Assembly: GCA_032622095.1 (NCBI GenBank)
Contig: CP136067.1
Span: 746,001 to 810,000, forward strand
DNA length: 64,000 bases
From: Siphonodentalium dalli
Taxonomy: Eukaryota; Mollusca; Scaphopoda; Gadilida; Siphonodentaliidae
Reading direction: 5' to 3'
Shown here: one piece after another, positions 1 through 10,604 of the stretch
Position numbering within the stretch: position 1 is the stretch's first letter
How the letters are laid out: every line of letters begins with the position of its first letter
Position numbers and translations under genes: made by a program
The notes under the pieces: model-generated
What the model was told of the DNA's origin: nothing
Seen by the model: the letters and a program-made list of their open reading frames with translations, nothing else
The model's database searches: none

Positions 1-501
1 TGATATCTTCATTTTGAGTATCCATTAGATGCTTACATTCCCTGAAGATTTCGCATTCCTACTGCTGTTAGTTTCTGAGTATTTCCAAATAAACGGAAAA
101 CTGCCTCAATAGAAAAACAATATACTTCCTTGGTTACACCATGGAAGTATAATTAGCTATAGGTTATCGGCTGCTATAAGTAGAAAGCTGCCTGTATCAT
201 AAGTAACAAAAGTCAGCCAATAAGTGGAAAACACAGCCAATAAGTTGGCCAGTAAGTAGAAAGGTGGCCAATAAGTCAACGGAAATGTAAATGATGTCAT
301 ACGTATTTAGCTGATCGGCGAAGAATATTGGGTCAACGGAAGATAGATTACAGTTGCTTACGGATCAAATGCAGACTGTCACTGTTTTTAGGAGTAAATA
401 TATGTGTCTGTATCAACATCATTTGTGGAAACAGACAGTACTATAAAATCCCTGCAAGTTCTTCACAAAGTCCACAAGAATAAAAATTATTGGAATATTT
501 G

Positions 502-902
502 TTAACCCTTTACCCAACAGAAGGGCCCTGTGCCAATGCATTCTCTTATATATGCGAGTCGACCATAGGTCGCCTCGCATATATAAGAGAATGCATTGGC
601 TTAACACATTAAAAATTATAAAATTGTTAAAGAATGTAAGAAAAAATGGTAAAAAGTGTTAAAAAAAAGATTTTTTTTAGGCCAATGCATTCTCTTATAT
701 ATGCGAGGCGACCTATGGTCGACTCGCATATATAAGAGAATGCATTGGCACAGGGCATAACTATAACCATCATAATGTGGTCAATGAGCCGGTTCCAATG
801 ATATCCATATTTGTATGGTTTTATTGAGACAGACCGAAGATATTTTAGGCTGTTGAAGCTTTATTTGGCCAGTTTTGGCCGGTTTGTTGGGTAAAGGGTT
901 AA
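502..902. mobile_element. TTAA-flanked piggyBac-like MITE (family PB1)
   Basis: Ends are TTAACCCTTTACCCAACA and TGTTGGGTAAAGGGTTAA: a TTAA target duplication and CCCTTT tips, as known for piggyBac-type elements. Inside are two inverted CCAATGCATTCTCTTATATATGCGAG hairpins around an AAAAATT-rich centre and a unique arm (TGGATATCATTGG, CAGACCGAAGATATTTTAGG). No coding capacity; mobilised, if at all, in trans. Confidence 0.85.
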
Positions 903-939
903 TTTAATAAAGCACATAATGATATATATCTATGTTAAC

Positions 940-1172
940 ATATTCATCCCGTGCCATTGGGAACCTCAATTATGCAATGTGTTGTCTGCCAATTTGGGGA
1001 TATAGAGAAACTAAACTAAAAAAGAAATAGAAATTTGATAATAAAGAAAGTTTCCAGAGAAGATGAGCCGGCCTAAGCAGAATGAGGTCCCCAGAGGGTT
1101 AATTTAGTGATGCTAGCCTGCTATGCGGGATAGAGTCACTAAATTCAACCTCTGGGGACCTCATTCTGCAAA
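940..1172. mobile_element. GAGGTCCCCAGAGGG palindrome (family B) with its longer arm
   Basis: GCAGAATGAGGTCCCCAGAGG at 1079 and CCTCTGGGGACCTCATTCTGC at 1150 are inverted repeats around GCTAGCCTGCTATGC. The stretch 940..1078 (CATTGGGAACCTCAATTATG, TTGGGGATATAGAGAAACTA) recurs beside other B copies, so the full element is longer than the hairpin. Confidence 0.78.
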
Positions 1173-1227
1173 TGACAGACACGCTTGATACTGAGTACTT
1201 AGATAGATTCAAAATCTGTTAAAAATT

Positions 1228-1446
1228 TTGATTTTCATTGTCGAAGGCTAATTGGGGTGTTATAAATGTTGATTTTCATTGTCGAAGGCTAATTGGGGTG
1301 TTATAAATGTTGATTTTCATTGGTCGAAGGCTAATTGGGGTGTTATAAATGTTGATTTTCATTGGTCGAGGGCTAATCGGGGTGTTATAAATGTTGATTT
1401 TCATTGTCAAAGGCTAATTGGGGTGTTATAAATGTTGATTTTCATT
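1228..1446 (+). repeat. 42 bp tandem array running into the exon 1 acceptor
   Basis: Five units of TTGATTTTCATTGTCGAAGG.. ending ..GGGGTGTTATAAATG, with small differences. The last unit begins the same way but becomes TTGATTTTCATTTCAG, the functional acceptor of exon 1. The splice site therefore sits in, and may derive from, the array. Confidence 0.9.
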
Positions 1447-1450
1447 TCAG

Positions 1451-1570
1451 ATATAATTGAATGTGATAACAATCCTTGCAGTCAGACATGCAACAATTAC
1501 AACGGAGGTTTCTCATGTTCGTGCCTCGCAGGATACCATAGCGATCCGAGGGATCAGACCTCATGTAATG
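1451..1570 (+). CDS. Exon 1 of model: single EGF-like (calcium-binding type)
   Basis: The acceptor TTTCATTTCAG precedes and the donor G|GTCTGT follows. The exon is 120 nt, phase 1 to phase 1. With the upstream G it reads D-I-I-E-C, then six cysteines in EGF spacing (C..C..C..C-S-C..GY..C), ending SCNG. The D-x-x-E-C opening is the calcium-binding EGF signature, although the third position is I instead of D/N. It resembles exon 11 (last EGF of the second cassette), so it may be the last EGF of an upstream cassette outside the window. The intron just before it is a 42 bp tandem array whose last unit turns into the acceptor. Confidence 0.88.
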
Positions 1571-1636
1571 GTCTGTACCAGTGTTTTATTTATTATTTTA
1601 CCAATAATGGATGCAGTCAGTAATTAGATTTGTGAT

Positions 1637-1740
1637 GAGGCCTAAGCTGAATGAGGTCCCCAGAGGGTGAATTTAGTAATGCGGGATAGCATCAATAAAT
1701 TCACCCTCTGGGGACCTCATTCTGCAAATGACTGGCACAC
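1637..1740. mobile_element. Family B palindrome
   Basis: GGCCTAAGCTGAATGAGGTC to CCTCATTCTGCAAATGACTG, arms GGTCCCCAGAGGGTGAATTTA / AATTCACCCTCTGGGGACC. It lies about 65 bp after the exon 1 donor. Confidence 0.85.
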
Positions 1741-1851
1741 TAAACTCGATCAGGCCTGATCTTTATTTGTTGTCGCTAATACAAAAAATATTGTTCAGGA
1801 AAAAATGAAAATATCTTGACAAAAAACATTGCAATATTTAAATGTTGAAAT

Positions 1852-2446
1852 ATAGAGAATACCTACAGTTTTTTGTTTGAAAACCGAAATATCTCATGAA
1901 ATATCTCATGAAAGAAATATTGAATTTTCCCAAGCGAAAACCCTGTACCAATGCATTCTCTTATATATGTGAGTCGACCACAGGTCGCCTCGCATATATA
2001 AGAGAATGCATTGACCTAACAAATTTTATATTATTTTTTATAATTGTTAAAACATATAAGAAAAATGAAAAAAATAATAAAAAATTGTCACAGAATGTAA
2101 GAACAAAATTATTAAAATTGATAAAGAATGTAAGAAAAAACTATATAATACATGTTTTTTCATACATTCATTATCAATTTTTATTATTTTTTTCTTACAT
2201 TCTTTAATAATTTTTTATTATTTTTTTCATTTTTATTTTATTTTTTAACAATTATAAAAAATAATATAAAATTTGTTAGGCCAATGCGTTCTCTTATATA
2301 TGCGAGGCGACCTGTGGTCGACTCGCATATATAAGAGAATGCATTGGCACAGGGTCAAAATTAGTATTATACACCGAGAAGACTTGATCTAGTTAACAAT
2401 ATCAAACTGTGGTTTTCAAACAAAAATCTGTAGGTATTCTTTATAT
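1852..2446. mobile_element. Large hairpin element with ATACCTACAG ends and a CCAATGCATTCTC core
   Basis: GAGAATACCTACAG..TTGTTTGAAAACC at the left pairs with GGTTTTCAAACAAAAATCTG, TAGGTATTC at the right. The core 1940..2355 has ACCCTGTACCAATGCATTCT...GCATTGGCACAGGGT and a long AT-rich self-complementary centre around 2040..2275. Probably a CCAATGC hairpin nested in, or captured by, another palindrome. Confidence 0.72.
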
Positions 2447-2741
2447 TATATGGGGATTATTTAGGCTCAAAGTTTCTAAGAGTTAATTCTTAATTAATTA
2501 AGTCATTAACTGCTCTATGCTGTTTTCTTCTGCATGGTTCTCTGGACTGAGGTGCCTATTACTAATAATAATGATGTCCATATAATAGTGACACATGGGA
2601 AATTTGGCTAAAATTATTAAAAATAGTGACGTCAATTTCACTATGTTGTCAAATAATAATGATCGTGGGAAATTTTCTCCAAAAAGTAATAATAGTTCCC
2701 ACATTATCAATTTTATCCGGCACCTGAGAGTACAAGTATGG

Positions 2742-3330
2742 TTTTTGTTTTATGGTTTATGCCAAATGGCAAAGGTGATGTCAAGGCCTAGTAATCTACA
2801 AACTGGGTGGACTGCACCACACCGACCCCACGGACTAGCAGGAAAAAACTAGTATGGAAGATCGACTGGTAACCGAGGGCGAACCCTCGGCTATCTATAA
2901 GTCAACAAAGGATATAGAATAGTAAAATGACTGATAATTCTGTCGCTATAAATATAATTTTTCACGTGATACGTGCATAAAACGGGTGTGTGTATATCAT
3001 GATGGAAAAGGAACGTAGCTGTAAAGCATATTAAAGATATGGGGGTGGTTTAAGGTTCTGTTGCCCAATTTGTACAGATACAGGTTTCCCCGTCCATCAA
3101 TGATATAAGATTTGTGAGGCATGATCCAGGAGCGGTTTACAGAAATTTGGAAAAGATTTGGAACGTACATACCAAAGTAAAGTTGAATAGCCAAAATAGA
3201 TAATTTTGAACTTTAACAAAGAGCTCCCACATTTTGGAAAGATAGAATTGACACCGGAAGCGTCATCAGTTGCTAGCGCTTGATTCATGACTTCCTAAAC
3301 GGTTGCCATGTTTATCCTTTTCGGCACTTA
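2742..3330 (-). repeat. Internally deleted inverted copy of the 37.6-39.8 kb repeat
   Basis: TTTTATGGTTTATGCCAAAT, GGCAAAGGTGATGTCAAGG at its left and AGGAGCGGTTTACAGAAATT, TATCCTTTTCGGCACTTAA at its right are reverse complements of the edges of the long copy. It is flanked by direct copies of TTATCCGGCACCTGAGAGTA (2714, 3361). Confidence 0.68.
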
Positions 3331-3473
3331 ACTAATAATAGTTCCCACATTATTAATTTTATCCGGCACCTGAGAGTACAAGTATGGTTTTTTTTTTCTG
3401 GTGGTTCTACCCATAAAACTCTCTATATAAAATGCTAGGGTATAGCTAGAGCCTAGAGGGATGATATTTATTT

Positions 3474-3960
3474 TACAGTATAATGTTCTAAATAATCGAC
3501 TCCTTAACCATGCAGAATTATGGGTAATTTTTCAGGATTTAGTCGAAAATATGGCTTGTTGCCATTCATCGGAAAGCCATATTTCCGACTAAATCCTGAA
3601 AAATTACACATAATTGTGCTGTGGTTAACCCTTTACCCAACAGAACGGCCCTGTGCCAATGCATTCTCTTATATATGCGAGTCGACCATATATAAGTGAA
3701 TGCATTGGCTTAACACATATTAAAAATGATAAAATTGTCAATGCATTCTCTTATATATAGGTCGACTCGCATATATAAGAGAATGCATTGGCACAGGGCA
3801 TAACTGTAACCATCACAATGTGGTCAATGATATCCATATTTGTATGGTGTTATTGAGACAGACCGAAGATATTTTAGGCTGTTGAAGCTTTATTTGGGCG
3901 TTTTTGGCCGTTTTGTTGGGTAAAGGGTTAAGGAGTCGATTATTTAGATCATATTTACTG
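3474..3960. mobile_element. TA-flanked ~200 bp palindrome (family TA1), interrupted by PB1
   Basis: TACAGTATAATGTTCTAAAT and CCTTAACCATGCAGAATTATG at the left; the mirror CATAATTGTGCTGTGG, then GGAGTCGATTATTTAG, after the nested MITE. Family consensus ends are TACAGTAATGC and GCATTACTGTA: TA outside and a CAGT tip, as in Tc1/mariner-type MITEs (inference). Confidence 0.82.
3625..3931. mobile_element. PB1 MITE nested in a TA-family palindrome
   Basis: Same TTAACCCTTTACCCAACA...TTGGGTAAAGGGTTAA ends as the copy at 502, with a shortened hairpin core. It splits the TA-family palindrome 3474..3960 at its GTGGTTAAGGAGTCG word, so TTAA is present once in empty copies and twice here. Confidence 0.9.
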
Positions 3961-4014
3961 CAGCACTGAAGTAAGATTATCAGAGCTACATATATTTGAG
4001 ATATAGAGAATTGT

Positions 4015-4085
4015 TTGATTTTTCAGGGTATGAATCTCTATTCTATGCAGTTGATTCAGGAGTGTAGTTGCAAGAGTCATCTTAA
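4015..4085 (+). pseudogene. Decayed copy of the exon 2 5' end
   Basis: TTGTTTGATTTTTCAG is followed at 4027 by a stretch aligning to exon 2 (GAATCTCTATTCTATGCAG against GAATCTCCGTTCTACGGAG, then CAGGAGTGTAGTTGCAAGAG against CTGGAGTGCAGCTGTGGTG). The reading frame loses the domain after about 20 residues. Acceptor sequence is intact. A second, shorter acceptor copy is at 4659..4680. Confidence 0.7.
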
Positions 4086-4142
4086 ATTTTTAAATAAATA
4101 TATAAGACTCATGCAGGCTGATAATATATTAAATGTGATGTC

Positions 4143-4230
4143 TAACCCAGAGGGAGCCTCACACAGATGGAAGCATGCACTACGGAGTGTCTTTTGCTCC
4201 AGTCTATGTGAGGCTCTCTATGGGTTAGGC
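4143..4230. repeat. Hairpin C (GAGAGCCCCACATAG / GAGGCTCCCTGTGGG)
   Basis: AACCCAGAGGGAGCCTCACA, CAGATGGAAGCATGCACTAC, then GGAGTGTCTTTTGCTCCAGTC, TATGTGAGGCTCTCTATGGGTT. The ends are inverted repeats. Reverse orientation relative to most copies in the window. Confidence 0.82.
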
Positions 4231-4483
4231 TGATAATTCATTGTGTAAAAATAAGCTCTCAAAATGAGAGGCAAAGAAAATATAAAATGGGGTCAAATAG
4301 GGGATGTATATATCCATGTAATCTTACATTTAGGCTCTCAATGGTAATAATTAAAATAATGTGCAATTTTTTATATAGAAAATTTGATGAAATTGTTTTG
4401 TTTTTTTATGAAATGAGTGAAGATGGGTTGAAATTTGATGAAAATAAAAAGGCCTAAATTAGAGAATAGTTTGATTCAAGTCT

Positions 4484-4651
4484 TGAAATAGGGTGTCTGT
4501 CATTTGCAGAATGAGGTCCCCAGAGGGTGAATTTAGTGATGCAGAATGAGGTCCCCAGAGGGTGAATTTGGTGATGCTAGCCCGCTATGCATCACTAAAT
4601 TCACCCTCTGGGGACCTCATTCTGCAAATGACAGACACCCTATTTCAAGAC
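4484..4651. mobile_element. Family B palindrome with long outer arms
   Basis: TCTTGAAATAGGGTGTCTGTC..ATTTGCAGAATGAGG is mirrored by CCTCATTCTGCAAATGACAG, ACACCCTATTTCAAGA. One arm has an internal GCAGAATGAGGTCCCCAGAG duplication. It is about 120 bp upstream of exon 2. Confidence 0.88.
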
Positions 4652-4658
4652 TTGGTGT

Positions 4659-4690
4659 GATTTTTCAGCTTGTGAAAATTATGTTGGATT
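4659..4690 (+). repeat. Decoy acceptor copy for exon 2
   Basis: TGATTTTTCAGCTTGTGAA repeats the acceptor and first exon bases of exon 2 about 100 bp upstream of the real one, then diverges. The intervening AATGAGTGAAGATGGGTTG segment is also a duplicate of intron sequence at 4414. Confidence 0.75.
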
Positions 4691-4769
4691 GGAATGAGTG
4701 AAGATGGGTTGAAATTTGATGCATTTGATAAAAATAAAAAGGCCTAAAGAGAAATGTTTGATTTTTCAG

Positions 4770-5021
4770 CTTGTGAATCTCCGTTCTACGGAGTTGACTG
4801 TGTCCTGGAGTGCAGCTGTGGTGATCGAATGGAACGCTGTGATCACGTCTTCGGCTGCATCTGTAATAGTGGGTGGCGAGGTGAATTCTGTTCTGAGAAT
4901 ATAAAGGAATGTGAAGAGAACCCAAACATCTGTCCAACTGGTCAGATCTGTACGGATACGCAGGGGTCCTATGAATGTGCCTGTCCTACCGGCTATACAC
5001 TAAATGGAAACACGTGTGATG
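4770..5021 (+). CDS. Exon 2: double EGF (8-Cys MEGF/laminin-type EGF plus 6-Cys EGF)
   Basis: The acceptor GATTTTTCAG and donor G|GTATGT bound a 252 nt, phase 1-1 exon (84 codons). The first unit has Cys at residues 2, 11, 15, 17, 24, 30, 32 and 41 with the motifs FYG..C and C-I-C-N-S-G-W-R-G, as in MEGF/SREC-type EGF repeats. The second unit starts IKEC and has Cys at 48, 55, 61, 70, 72 and 83 with QGSYECACPTGY. Cys positions 2-72 are identical to exon 7, so this is the first exon of a duplicated cassette. The last ~92 nt plus the donor have been amplified downstream as a 103 bp tandem array. Degenerate copies of its 5' edge lie upstream at 4026 and 4669. Confidence 0.93.
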
Positions 5022-6840
5022 GTATGTATTATCTGTCCGACTGGTCAGAGCTGTACGGATACGCAGGGGTCCTATGAATGTGCCTGTCCTACCGGCTACA
5101 CACTAAATGGAAACACGTGTGATGGTATGTATTATCTGTCCGACTGGTCAGAGCTGTACGGATACGCAGGGGTCCTATGAATGTGCCTGTCCTACCGGCT
5201 ATACACTAAATGGAAACACGTGTGACGGTATGTATTATCTGTCCAACTGGTGAGGTCTGTACGGACACACAGGGGTCGTATGAATGTGCCTGTCCTACCG
5301 GCTATACACTAAATGGAAACACGTGTGATGGTATGTATTATCTGTCCAACTGGTGCGGTCTGTATGGACACACAGGGGTCGTATGAATGTGCCTGTCCTA
5401 CCGGCTATACACTAAATGGAAACACGTGTGATGGTATGTATTATCTGTCCAACTGGTGCGGTCTGTATGGACACACAGGGGTCGTATGATTGTGCCTGTC
5501 CTACCGGCTATACACTAAATGGAAACACGTGTGATGGTATGTGTTATCTGTCCGACTGGTCAGATCTGTACCGATACGCAGGGGTCGTATGAATGTGCCT
5601 GTCCTACCGGCTATACACTAAATGGAAACACGTGTGATGGTATGTATTATCTGTCCAACTGGTCAGATCTGTACGGATACGCAGGGGTCGTATGAATGTG
5701 CCTGTCCTACCGGCTATACACTAAATGGAAACACGTGTGGTGGTATGTATTATCTGTCCAACTGGTGAGGTCTGTACCGATACACAGGGGTCCTATGAAT
5801 GTGCCTGTCCTACCGGCTATACACTAAATGGAAACACGTGTGATGGTATGTATTATCTGTCCAACTGGTGAGGTATGTATGGATACGCAGGGGTCTTATG
5901 AATGTGCCTGTCCTACCGGCTATACACTAAATGGAAACACGTGTGGTGGTATGTATTATCTGTCCAACTGGTCAGATCTGTATGGATACACAGGGGTCCT
6001 ATGAATGTGCCTGTCCTACCGGCTATACACTAAATGGAAACACGTGTGATGGTATGTATTATCTGTCCGACTGGTCAGATCTGTACGGATACGCAGGGGT
6101 CCTATGAATGTGCCTAACTTACCAGCTATACACTAAATGGAAACACTTGTGGTGGTATGTATTATCTGTCCAACTGGTGAGGTCTGTACGGACACACAGG
6201 GGTCGTATGAATGTGCCTGTCCTACCGGCTATACACTAAATGGAAACACGTGTGGTGGTATGTATTATCTGTCCCAACTGGTCAGATCTGTACGGATACA
6301 CAGGGGTCGTATGAATGTGCCTGTCCTACCGGCTATACACTAAATGGAAACACGTGTGGTGGTATGTATTATCTGTCCAACTGGTCAGATCTGTACGGAT
6401 ACACAGTGGGTGGCGAGGTGAATTCTGTTCTGAGAATATAAAGGAATGTGAAGAGAACCCAAACATCTGTCCAACTGGTGAGGTCTGTATGGACACACAG
6501 GGGTCGTATGAATGTGCCTGTCCTACCGGCTATACACTAAATGGAAACACGTGTGATGGTATGTATTATCTGTCCAACTGGTGAGGTCTGTATGGACACA
6601 CAGGGGTCGTATGAATGTGCCTGTCCTACCGGCTATACACTAAATGGAAACACGTGTGATGGTATGTATTATCTGTCCGACTGGTGAGGTCTGTATGGAC
6701 ACACAGGGGTCGTATCACTGTGTCTGTCCTATATCTACCAGCTAATGTGATCTGTACGGATACGCAGGGGTCGTATCACTGTGTCTGTCCTATATCTACC
6801 AGCTATACATTAATTGGAAACACATGTGTCCGATATGTAC
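5022..6840 (+). repeat. 103 bp tandem array made from the 3' half of exon 2 plus its donor
   Basis: About 16-17 units, each with GTATGTATTATCTGTCC followed by the last ~86 nt of exon 2 up to ACACGTGTGATG. Donor positions recur every 103 bp (5022, 5125, 5228 ...), with one 104 bp unit and one chimeric unit near 6400..6558 that also carries an earlier piece of exon 2 (GTGGGTGGCGAGG...). The period is not a multiple of three, so the copies cannot extend the protein by read-through. They add many donor-like sites and no convincing matching acceptors. The last units near 6680..6840 are divergent. Confidence 0.93.
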
Positions 6841-6956
6841 TGTCTTCACCTCATTGTAGCACACAGCGCATTCATATTGTTACATAATACAAGATCATTA
6901 TGAAATTATCGGATTGTTGCGGCTACCGATTTAAGTGTTCTTAACTGTTCTGTATG

Positions 6957-7128
6957 TACAGTAATGCCCTAAATAATCAACTTCTTAACTACAGCAGAAT
7001 TATGGGTAACTTTTCACGATCTAGTCGGAAATATGGTGAGAGAGCTTTCCATATTTCCGACTAAATCCTGAAAAGTTACCCATAATTCTGCTGTGGTTAA
7101 GGAGTCAATTACTTAGGGCATTACTGTA
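6957..7128. mobile_element. TA1 palindrome
   Basis: TACAGTAATGCCCTAAATAA to TTACTTAGGGCATTACTGTA. CATATTTCCGACTAAATCCTG in the right arm mirrors CAC/CAGGATTTAGTCGGAAATATG in the left. Loop is GTGAGAGAGCTTTC. Confidence 0.88.
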
Positions 7129-7134
7129 TATTCA

Positions 7135-8075
7135 CTCTTTTAAATATATACACTCAAAATGATTCAATTAGAGATTGGATGGGATTTTAAATCTTTGCCG
7201 ATTCGAGTTTAGATTTGAAATGAAAACCCTCCTGGACCTATATATCAGACAATCTAAACTTGTTCATTATAAGGGACAACTAATATAGGGGACAACTAAT
7301 ATAAGGGACTACTAATATAGGGGGGGGCTACTAATATAGGGGACTACTAATTTATGGGACTATCGATAAAAATTTATTTACTGAACAATATAGTGTTTAT
7401 TAAAATGAATACTTCGGAATTATTTTATTGATACTTTTATATAATATATAAAAAATATAAAAGAACAAATACAACTCATCTTGAGCCCCAAACACAATGA
7501 ATCAATATTCTCTATACACATAAGGGTTAGGAACTTCCATAAGTTGCAGGGTTCGCATTTTAGGAGGATGTTGCATGTCTGATGCATTGTTGCTAAAATC
7601 TAACTTGCGCTTACGATTCATATTTGTTGTATGTCACAGTTTGTGAAAACTCAGCTACGAATGACATATTTATGGTAATTTATCTAACACATACTATCAA
7701 TACACAGCTTCCTAACGATGTAGACCCAAGGAAGCCCTTTGTTTGGCTAATGTTTGTCAAATTAGAGTCAATAGCCCTGCTCAGTGTTAATATCGAGTAG
7801 AAATTCGAAACCCTTTCACCACAGCGATAAAATAAGTCGATCTGGCATAAGCAGCGAATCTATTATAAGCTTTTAATTAGGAGCTATGTCGCGACCGGAT
7901 ATCAATGTGTGTTTTGTTTCTGTAAGCTTTATTATATGCCCGATGGGTACAAATTGCCAAATGCCAAAAATCTAGGTGCCACTTTTTGTAGCCAATCGGG
8001 ATATTTTTGGAGCCATTTCATTTTTTTTATAGCAATTTGCTAATTTGGCAATAGGCAGCGCGAACCCTGATAAGT
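7135..8075. other. Intron 2 stretch: GGGACTACTAATATA repeats, nothing else seen
   Basis: ACTAATATAGGGGACAACTAA-type ~18-20 bp units at 7275..7365. The remainder (7370..8075) is ordinary AT-rich intron with no recognisable feature. Confidence 0.5.
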
Positions 8076-8079
8076 TGTA

Positions 8080-8295
8080 TACAGTAATGCTCTAAATAAT
8101 CGACTCCTTAACCACAGCAGAATTATGGGTAACTTTTCAGGATTTAGTCAGAAATATGGCTTGTTGCCATTCATCGGAAAGCTCTCACTGAGAGCTTTCC
8201 GATGAATGGCAACAAGCCATATTTCTGACTAAATCCTGAAAAGTTACCCATAATTCTGCTGTGGTTAAGGAGTCGATTATTTATGGCATTATGTA
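8080..8295. mobile_element. TA1 palindrome, near full length
   Basis: TACAGTAATGCTCTAAATAA at the left, GATTATTTATGGCATTATGTA at the right. The arms are almost perfect mirrors through CCATTCATCGGAAAGCTCTC, centred on CACTGAGAG. About 216 bp. Confidence 0.9.
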
Positions 8296-8898
8296 ACTTG
8301 TTCTCTGATACCTTTATTGCCTGAGTTCATCCACATCATCAATTGTGCTATCTCTATCTGTATTTTGTTTATTGATGAATAATAAAATATGTTTAAATCT
8401 TCTATCAGACAAACAAGATTGATAAAAATACACCAGCTACGACTGTAATCAGGATTTTCAAATGTGTGATCATGCAACAGTGATTGAAAAGAGTCAGCCC
8501 AGTTAGAGGGCTTTGGTCACAATTGTGTATCATATTTGTAATAAATAATCCCTGTGTTGTGATCTGCATGCCATCTGGCCTGATTGTAATTAAGATATCC
8601 ATGAGATGCTTTAATTGGGCCAATTTGTGAGGCATGTTTGCATTGAATCTGAGGAAACATGGAATTTCAAAGTCTTAAAATTGGAATACCTTGGTTGTTT
8701 CTGGTGTCAAAACGTATCAGTTATGACATTTTATCTAGCTTGTTAAATAGAAGGTAAACACACTTGTATACAGCAAAAAGTTGTTTATTATTTATATATA
8801 TATTTTTTTTGAAATTTAAGATGCCATATTCCTTAAATAATATCTACTGAACAGGGCCCTGCGAATCGATTCGGAAACTTTCATCTCATTCAATTCGA

Positions 8899-9364
8899 TT
8901 AACCCTTTACCCAACAAAACGGCCAAAAATGCCCAAATAAAGCTTCAACAGCCTAAAATATCTTCGGTCTGTCTCAATAACACCATACAAATATGGATAT
9001 CATTTGGAACCGGTTCATTGACCACATTGTGATGGTTACAGTTATGCCCTGTGCCAATGCATTCTCTTATATATGCGAGTTGACCATAGGTCGCCTCGCA
9101 TATATAAGAGAATGCATTGGCCTAAAAAAATTCTTTTTTTAACACTTTTTACCATTTTTTCTTACATTCTTTAACAATTTTATAATTTTTTCTTACATTT
9201 TTTAACAATTTTTATAATATTTTTCTACATTCTTTGACAATTTTATCATTTTTAATATGTGTTAAGCCAATGCATTCTCTTATATATGCGAGGCGACCTA
9301 TGGTCGACTCGCATATATAAGAGAATGCATTGGCACAGGGCCGTTCTGTTGGGTAAGGGGTTAA
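8899..9364. mobile_element. PB1 MITE, reverse orientation
   Basis: TTAACCCTTTACCCAACAAA opens and TGTTGGGTAAGGGGTTAA closes. The unique arm (CTTCAACAGCCTAAAATATC) is at the left, opposite to the copy at 502. Two hairpins flank a T-rich spacer with repeated TTCTTACATTYTTTAACAAT. Confidence 0.88.
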
Positions 9365-9644
9365 TATTGCTTCTGATACTGTTTCATTATTGTATAACAG
9401 AGACGACCACAAAGAATTCACACTTTAATTGGTTAGATTGGCATTTGATCCATTTGTAGATAATATTTTCATTGTATACTGACAATCATTTGTCGTTATG
9501 AATTGAGAAAATTGATATTGGTATATGGCCTCTGAGTCAAGTGATATCTACATCTTCACTATTTATATTATGCCTGAAGCAACGATTCGATTCGAGATTC
9601 GATGCGATTCGGAATCATTTGGCTGATTCGATTTGAAATGAAAA

Positions 9645-10360
9645 TGTCCGATTCTCAGGGCCCTACAACTGAACTATCGCTTCTATAATGTCCGATTCTC
9701 AGGGCCCTACTACTGAACTATCGCTTCTATAATGTCCGATTCTCAGGGCCCTACTACTGAACTATCGCTTCTATAATGTCCGATTCTCAGGGCCCTACTT
9801 AACTGAACTATCGCTTCTATAATGTCCGATTCTCAGGGCCCTACTACTGAACTATCGCTTCTATAATGTCCGATTCTCAGGGCCCTACTACTGAACTATC
9901 GCTTCTATAATGTCCAAATTCTCAGGGCCCTACTGCTGAACTATCGCTTCTATAATGTCCGATTCTCAGGGCCCTACTTAACTGAACTATCGCTTCTATA
10001 ATGTCCGATTCTCAGGGCCCTACTTAACTGAACTATCGCTTCTATAATGTCCGATTCTCAGGGCCCTACAACTGAACTATCGCTTCTATAATGTCCAATT
10101 CTCAGGGCCCTACTGCTGAACTATCGCTTCTATAATATCCGATTATCAGGGCCCTACTTAACTGAACTATCGCTTCTATAATGTCCGATTCTCAGGGCCC
10201 TACTACTGAACTATCGCTTCTATAATGTCCGATTCTCAGGGCCCTACTACTGAACTATCGCTTCTATAATGTCCGATTCTCAGGGCCCTACTTAACTGAA
10301 CTATCGCTTCTATAATGTCCGATTCTCAGGGCCCTACTACTGAACTATCGCTTCTATAAT
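9645..10360 (+). repeat. ~44 bp tandem array before exon 3
   Basis: About 16 units of TGTCCGATTCTCAGGGCCC then TAC.ACTGAACTATCGCTTC, with TACTACTG/TACTTAACTG variants. Each unit contains TTCTCAG, an acceptor-like string. The final unit runs into the real acceptor ATAATTCTTCAG at 10367. Confidence 0.92.
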
Positions 10361-10367
10361 TCTTCAG

Positions 10368-10496
10368 ATATCAACGAATGTGACAGCGACCTCACAAATA
10401 CATGTAATCAGGTTACGGAGGTCTGTTCTAACACAATCGGATCCTTCTCCTGTTTATGTACCACTGGATATAAGCTCGACAACGGGAGCTGTACAG
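10368..10496 (+). CDS. Exon 3: single calcium-binding EGF-like
   Basis: The acceptor ATAATTCTTCAG and donor G|GTCAGT bound a 129 nt, phase 1-1 exon. It opens DINEC, the full Ca-binding consensus, continues with CNQ.TEVCSNTIGSFSCLC and closes on GYKLDNGSC. Six EGF cysteines are present, plus NGS as a possible N-glycosylation site. It is the first single EGF after the double exon 2, equivalent in position to exon 8. It is flanked upstream by a ~44 bp minisatellite (9645..10360) and downstream by a ~39 bp one. Confidence 0.92.
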
Positions 10497-10604
10497 GTCA
10501 GTATCACAATCTATTCTACCCACAATGCATCATTCTGTTAAATGGTCTAAATCAGATAGTACATACTAATGTTTCTTCAAAAAGGAAATTTTCATAATTT
10601 GGTA

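Noticed and set aside
5022-6840. Each 103 bp copy as a separate coding EGF exon using CTGGTCAG as acceptor
   Set aside because: That AG would start phase 0 while the donor ends phase 1, so copies are not frame-compatible, and many copies read GGTGAGG instead of GGTCAG.
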